Assembly: GCA_964568875.1 (NCBI GenBank)
Contig: CAZMSH010000020.1
Span: 1-64,000, forward strand
Direction of reading: 5' to 3'
From: SLNP01 sp964568875
GTDB taxonomy: Bacteria; Bacteroidota; Bacteroidia; Bacteroidales; VadinHA17
Length of the DNA: 64,000 bases
The position numbers and the translations under genes are program-made. Shown here one piece after another: positions 59,869 to 64,000 of the stretch. Each line of letters begins with the position of its first letter. Within the stretch, counting starts at the first letter, position 1. Under the pieces are notes generated by a model. The model ran no database searches. It saw only the letters and a list, made by a program, of their open reading frames with translations, and had not been told where the DNA came from.

Positions 59869-60753
59869 CTATTTTTTCATTGCGAGCGCCCCGGTGGGAC
59901 ATATTTCAGCAAACTCCCGGGCAGCGTCGTTAAGAATATCAACAAAATCATGGTAAAGAGGTTCAGTGATTATGGTTTCATAGCCCCTGCCCCTGAAACA
60001 CAACGACGGCTGTCCGGTCAGCTTTGCCCCAAGCCTGACACATAATCCGCACTTGATACATTTTGCATGTTCAAAAATCAGGCCGCTGACAGTATTTATC
60101 TTTTTCTCAATGGGGTAAGCGGTATGTTTTCCCCGGGGATTCTTAACATTCAGGTTTCCGGCGGCATCCCTCAGCCGGCAGTCGGAGGCAGCACGGCAGT
60201 CACAGTGTAGGCATCGTGATGCCTCTTCGCAGGCCTCAGCTTCTGTCGAGGGGTTATCGTAGGCTGAAGCTTCAGTGGCGGCCTCCTTAAGCCATTCGCG
60301 GAATTCTTCGTCGGTGACGGAACCGAGGGTGGANNNNNNNNNNNNNNNNNNNNNNNNNNNNNNNNNNNNNNNNNNNNNNNNNNNNNNNNNNNNNNNNNNN
60401 NNNNNNNNNNNNNNNNNNNNNNNNNNNNNNNNNGGGCATACCAGACGGCAGGGCGCTTCGCATTCGGCGCGGTGTTCCACCAGCAGCAGACGGACTGCTT
60501 CGGCCCGCATACGCAATACTTCCGGTCCTGAAGCATCAATGTCCATGTCATCGGTTACCACTGCCGAGCATGAAGGAATATACTTCCCGCTGTTATTTTC
60601 CCTGACCATGCAAACCATGCATGAGGTGTAGTGTTCCATACCGGGCTTATAGCATAGAGAAGGCACGTTGATGCCCTCTTTTCTGATGACATCGATGAGT
60701 CTTGATTGTTCCGGTGCTTCCACCGGCATTCCGTCTATTTTGATTCTGACCAT
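59869..60753 (-). CDS. 2Fe-2S / 4Fe-4S oxidoreductase subunit, interrupted by assembly gap
   Basis: The N-terminal part (from 60753) is a 2Fe-2S domain (VRIKIDGMPVEA..., SLCYKPGMEHYTSCMVCMV) followed by HRAECEAPCRLVC, the start of a cysteine-rich cluster region like that of NuoG or GltD-type proteins. One hundred N (60334-60433) then hide the middle. The C-terminal part has EEASRCLHCDCRAASDCRLRDAAG and CIKCGLCVRL. The LHCDCR block is typical of proteins where a GltD-like FAD domain precedes it, so the gap probably removes much more than 100 bp. The apparent 294-residue continuous frame is not reliable. Works with the NuoEF-like protein encoded 3 bp upstream. Confidence 0.75.
   Translation of the reverse strand: MVRIKIDGMPVEAPEQSRLIDVIRKEGINVPSLCYKPGMEHYTSCMVCMVRENNSGKYIPSCSAVVTDDMDIDASGPEVLRMRAEAVRLLLVEHRAECEAPCRLVCXXXXXXXXXXXXXXXXXXXXXXXXXXXXXXXXXXSTLGSVTDEEFREWLKEAATEASAYDNPSTEAEACEEASRCLHCDCRAASDCRLRDAAGNLNVKNPRGKHTAYPIEKKINTVSGLIFEHAKCIKCGLCVRLGAKLTGQPSLCFRGRGYETIITEPLYHDFVDILNDAAREFAEICPTGALAMKK
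60334..60433. other. Scaffold gap of 100 N
   Basis: Exactly 100 N, a conventional placeholder, within the iron-sulfur oxidoreductase gene. True length unknown. Confidence 0.98.
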
Positions 60754-60756
60754 TAC

Positions 60757-63192
60757 TTATCCTTTGTCTATAGCGTCGACCGGACACACCTCGCGGCAGC
60801 TGTCACATTTTGTACATAGATCCTGGTCGATTGTATGTTTTTCATACGGGGTGTAGGGTATTGCATCAACCGGGCAAACCTGTACGCATTTGGTACATCC
60901 GATACATTTGTCGTTGACGGTGTATTTAATAAGATCCTTGCAGCGGCCGGCGGGACATAAACCTCTTGTATGGGCTTCAAACTCGTTGCGGAAGTAAAGG
61001 AGAGTGGTTATTACCGGGTTGGGTGCCGTACGTCCCAGTCCGCACAGACTACCATCTTTCACATAGTGGCACAGCCTCTCCAGTTCGTCAATATCCTCCA
61101 GCGATGCTTTTCCTTCTGTCAGGCGTGTAATAATTCGCAGCATTTCACCGGTTCCTACTCTGCAGAATGTGCATTTGCCACAAGACTGTTCGTGGGTGAA
61201 GGTGAGGAAGTACTTTGCCACATCGACCATGCAGTCGGAATCGTCAAGAACTACCAGTCCCCCTGATCCCATCATTGCTCCGAGACGAGTCAGCTCTTCA
61301 AAATCGACAGGCATGTCGGCAAGCCGTTCGGGGATGCATCCTCCTGAGGGACCGCCTATCTGCACTGCCTTGAATTTTCGTCCCGGGGCAACGCCTTCAC
61401 CAATCTCTTCAACGATTCGCCTTATGGTAATGCCCATGGGAACCTCAATTAGCCCGCCACGGGCCACCTTGCCGGCGAGCGAGAAGACCTTCGTGCCTTT
61501 GCTGCCTTCCGTGCCGATTGCGTTGAAGGCGGCGGCACCGTTGCGCAGTATCCATGGCACCATGCAAAAGGTTTCGACGTTGTTTACCAGGGTGGGCAAA
61601 CCCTTAAGTCCTGATTCAGCCGGAAAAGGCGGACGGTAATGCGGTGTTCCGCGGTTTCCTTCTATTGATGCTATAAGGGCTGTCTCTTCGCCGCAGACGA
61701 AGGCGCCGGCGCCTTCAAAAACACGTAATGTGAAATTTAGCGGGTTGTCGCCGGGGATAATTGAATTTTCGTTTTCAGCGGGGTTACCACTGGGTTGGGT
61801 GCCGATTATACCCTCCTTTTCGCATATTTCTATTGCAGCTTTAATTCTGCTGACGGCGAGGGGATATTCAGCCCTGATGTAGAGGATTCCCTCTGTTGCC
61901 CCTGTAGCTCGTGCAGCGATGAGCATTCCCTCGATCACTCTGAATGGGTATGACTCGAGAAGCATTCTGTCCATGAAGGCGCCAGGATCGCCCTCGTCGC
62001 CATTGCATATTATTACTTTGCGGGGCTCTGCAGAAGCAGCCACTATCTCCCACTTTTTCCCTGTGGGGAATCCCCCGCCGCCCCTGCCACGGAGGCCGCT
62101 TTCGAGTAACTCATTCACCACTTCGGAGGGCTCCATTTTCTCATGCGCCCTGCGGAGACCCTCGAAGCCGCCTTTTGAACGGTACTCATCAAGAGAAAGA
62201 GGGGATAGCAGACCGTAGTGTTCGGTGGCTATATGCAGCTGATATCCAAGGAAGTTTTCGAGGTGTTTCTCGCGGACTTCATCGGCATGTATCACCTGGC
62301 TGCGGTCGAGTTCGTCGGTGCGAAAGGTATCAAGCAGTTCATCCAATGTTCCCCGCAGCTTTGCCAGAGGGGTGAGAGGCTGCAGGTGCTTCAGCAGGAT
62401 GTCCTGTACCTCGCGGGGATTAACATTGATATATCTTTTCGGTTCCTTGCCGTTGACGGCTATTTCGAGCAGTGGTGTCTGGTTACAAACACCCACGCAC
62501 CCCACCGGTTTTACGGCAGCGTCGAGGCGATACTGGTCCATCACCCTGCGCACCTCTGTAATAACGTCACTGCTGCCGCCGGCGATACAGCAGGAGCCCA
62601 GACCCACGCGTATCTCATTTCCGCTCTCTGTGGGTGTAAAGTCGAAGATGCCCGCGGTATCTGCTCCCGGGTTGCTCAGGAAGTCGTCGAGCACATCTTT
62701 AACTTTTGAGGTAAGCACGTGGCCGTAAGTTATATTGTCTATCTGCACTACCGGGGCCAGAGTGCAGCACCCGAGGCATGCGACATTCTCCATTGAGAAT
62801 TTGCCGTCACCGGTTGTTATCTCTCCTTTTTCGAGTTTCAGCACCCTGCGGAAGGCGTCTCCTATGAGATCAGCTCCCTTGACGTGGCAGGCGGTGCCGG
62901 TGCATATTTTAATCACATGCTCCCCGTAGGGGATATGCCTGAACTGGTTGTAGAAGGTTGACACACCGGTAACCTGCTGTGGTGTTACTTCTGTCAGTTC
63001 GTACAATAGCTTAAGCGCCTCGGAGGGTATATAATTGAAGGAATCCTGTATTGCCTGCAGCAGCGGTATGACCTTGTCGGCCTCCCTGCCTGTGGCGGCT
63101 ACTATGGCTTCGACCGCAGGCCTTATATCATTGGCCCCGGTTCCCCCGCAATTGCAGTTATGCGCTTGTTGTATATTTTCAGTTTGTGCCAA
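60757..63192 (-). CDS. NuoE-NuoF fusion flavoprotein (HndA/HndC-, HydB-like)
   Basis: 811 residues. Order: NuoE-like thioredoxin-fold 2Fe-2S domain (about 25-165; CTGTACHVKGA, CLGCC), a second thioredoxin-like 2Fe-2S domain (about 195-270; LGSCCIAGG, VGCVGVCNQTP), NuoF FMN/NADH domain (GRGGGGFPTGKKWE, CNGDEGDPGAFMDR), SLBB region, the 4Fe-4S helix (EQSCGKCTFCRVGTGEM) and a C-terminal two-cluster ferredoxin (CIGCTKCVQVCPVDAI, CTKCDSCREVCPVDAI). It moves electrons between NADH and ferredoxin-type partners, as in electron-bifurcating hydrogenases or related complexes. No hydrogenase catalytic subunit is in the window. Overlaps the upstream propeller gene by 14 bp. Confidence 0.93.
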   Translation of the reverse strand: MAQTENIQQAHNCNCGGTGANDIRPAVEAIVAATGREADKVIPLLQAIQDSFNYIPSEALKLLYELTEVTPQQVTGVSTFYNQFRHIPYGEHVIKICTGTACHVKGADLIGDAFRRVLKLEKGEITTGDGKFSMENVACLGCCTLAPVVQIDNITYGHVLTSKVKDVLDDFLSNPGADTAGIFDFTPTESGNEIRVGLGSCCIAGGSSDVITEVRRVMDQYRLDAAVKPVGCVGVCNQTPLLEIAVNGKEPKRYINVNPREVQDILLKHLQPLTPLAKLRGTLDELLDTFRTDELDRSQVIHADEVREKHLENFLGYQLHIATEHYGLLSPLSLDEYRSKGGFEGLRRAHEKMEPSEVVNELLESGLRGRGGGGFPTGKKWEIVAASAEPRKVIICNGDEGDPGAFMDRMLLESYPFRVIEGMLIAARATGATEGILYIRAEYPLAVSRIKAAIEICEKEGIIGTQPSGNPAENENSIIPGDNPLNFTLRVFEGAGAFVCGEETALIASIEGNRGTPHYRPPFPAESGLKGLPTLVNNVETFCMVPWILRNGAAAFNAIGTEGSKGTKVFSLAGKVARGGLIEVPMGITIRRIVEEIGEGVAPGRKFKAVQIGGPSGGCIPERLADMPVDFEELTRLGAMMGSGGLVVLDDSDCMVDVAKYFLTFTHEQSCGKCTFCRVGTGEMLRIITRLTEGKASLEDIDELERLCHYVKDGSLCGLGRTAPNPVITTLLYFRNEFEAHTRGLCPAGRCKDLIKYTVNDKCIGCTKCVQVCPVDAIPYTPYEKHTIDQDLCTKCDSCREVCPVDAIDKG

Positions 63193-64000
63193 TGCAGTAA
63201 AGGTGTTTTATACCCCTGATGAAGACTTTGCCGTGGGCGAAGGCCGGGGTTGCGTAGACCCTTTCGCCCAGGGAGGCGGTGGCCAGTAGTTCAAATTCGC
63301 CGGCGGCTTTGATGATATATGTGTTGCCGGGTACGTCGGTGAGGTATACCTTGTCACCTGCGATGATGGGTGAGGAGTAGAATTCATAATCGAAGTAATG
63401 CTCCCAGACGATGCTGCCGTTTCGGGCGTCATAGCAGGCTATGGCTCCGTAGCTGGTTGCAACGAAGAGGTGATCGTCGGTAGCCACGAGACTTGATATC
63501 TCGGGGGTGTACTCGTTGTCTTCCCAGAGTGGCTGAGATTCGCCTGTGCCGGGCTTGTGGGCTACCAGTTTCGCGAATTCGTTACCGACAAATACCATTG
63601 TGCTGTTGACTCCCGGCGACGGACCGATTTCGGCGCTGACGCCCCTGCCCCTCCATAACTCGGCACCGGTGGCAAGATCGTAGCCGGCCACAAAGGGATC
63701 GGAGTTAAGTATTACCTGGTCTTTGCCGCCGAAGCGGGCTATCACCGGCGATGCCCACGATATTTTGGCTCCTGTGCGCACTGTTTCCCACACCTTTTCG
63801 CCGTTGCGGGTGTTGAAAGCCATAACCGATGCGCGTACGTTATGATCGTATTGTACAATAACCAGGTTGTTGTGAATAACCAGTGATGATGCGTGTCCGT
63901 AGTGATTATCGGGAACGCCGAGGTTCTTTGCCCAGATTATTTTTCCGTTATGGTCGGCGCAGACGAGGTTGCCTGTTCCGAAGATGGCGCATACCACCTC
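63179..64000 (-). CDS. PQQ-like beta-propeller protein, 5' end outside window
   Basis: Open to the right edge; the visible 274 residues are C-terminal propeller blades: CADHNGKIIWAKNL, NTRNGEKVWETV, DLATGAELWRGR, DARNGSIVWEHY, and a last IRGIKHLYCIG strand that closes the propeller. Related to the lipoprotein at 51453-52799. The signal peptide is not visible. It overlaps the NuoEF fusion gene by 14 bp, which fixes it in the same leftward operon. Confidence 0.85.
   Translation of the reverse strand, partial: EVVCAIFGTGNLVCADHNGKIIWAKNLGVPDNHYGHASSLVIHNNLVIVQYDHNVRASVMAFNTRNGEKVWETVRTGAKISWASPVIARFGGKDQVILNSDPFVAGYDLATGAELWRGRGVSAEIGPSPGVNSTMVFVGNEFAKLVAHKPGTGESQPLWEDNEYTPEISSLVATDDHLFVATSYGAIACYDARNGSIVWEHYFDYEFYSSPIIAGDKVYLTDVPGNTYIIKAAGEFELLATASLGERVYATPAFAHGKVFIRGIKHLYCIGTN

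Noticed and set aside
59869..60753. A complete 294-residue iron-sulfur protein
   Set aside because: The frame crosses 100 N of unknown true length; only the two ends are supported.
1..64000. rRNA, tRNA and phage genes
   Set aside because: None recognised on reading both strands; a dedicated tRNA scan was not possible.

Overview
The window looks like a chromosomal scaffold from a Bacteroidota (Bacteroidales-like) bacterium, probably a metagenome-assembled genome because a 100-N scaffold gap sits at 60334-60433. The assignment rests on two SusC/SusD pairs, a sigma-FecR-STN/TonB receptor cascade, type A and type B type IX secretion (T9SS) C-terminal domains, and several promoters of the Bacteroidetes TTTG / TAnnTTTG type. 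I saw no rRNA, tRNA, CRISPR array or prophage.

Layout: (1) 1-5.3 kb: 3' part of a giant T9SS-exported repeat/PKD adhesin. (2) 5.3-8.5 kb: small accessory genes: a four-helix-bundle gene between inverted short repeats, an AbiEii-type nucleotidyltransferase with a small partner, and an AAA ATPase with a double-palindrome promoter. (3) 8.5-27.8 kb: exported peroxiredoxin, a membrane-bound transcriptional regulator, and a long rightward series (DcuC carrier, T9SS cargo, M14 peptidase, SusC, SusD, second DcuC, isoaspartyl dipeptidase, lipoprotein hydrolase, DASS carrier, second M14 peptidase, L-2-hydroxyglutarate-type oxidase). This reads as a peptide or isoaspartyl-peptide harvesting locus that ends in C4-dicarboxylate transport. 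(4) 27.9-31.4 kb: PqqD / HPr-kinase-like / S26 peptidase / ABC exporter operon, a possible peptide-modification cluster with no visible precursor. (5) 31.4-36.5 kb: repeat-rich island with a nonsense-interrupted IS200-like transposase, small membrane and lipoprotein genes, and a perfect 48-bp direct repeat at both ends. (6) 36.5-43.3 kb: housekeeping genes rnr, ispG and cysS, plus a D-aminoacylase-like amidohydrolase. (7) 43.6-51.4 kb: sigma-FecR-SusC-SusD-lipoprotein cluster between two copies of a two-hairpin terminator module. (8) 51.4-64 kb: PQQ-type propeller lipoprotein, a second four-helix-bundle element, and a seven-gene leftward operon (PQQ propeller, NuoEF/HndC-like flavoprotein, 2Fe-2S protein with the gap, PQQ propeller, glycosyltransferase, ABC ATPase, FtsX-type permease).

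The most unusual content is repetitive DNA. A palindrome-headed, REP-like family (about 60-150 bp) occurs at least eight times. Three copies surround the broken Y1 transposase, one forms the 3' end of the AbiEii gene, and one lies in frame inside the FtsX-type permease gene. Separately, both four-helix-bundle genes sit in self-contained cassettes bounded by short inverted repeats that begin right after the stop codon of a neighbouring gene.
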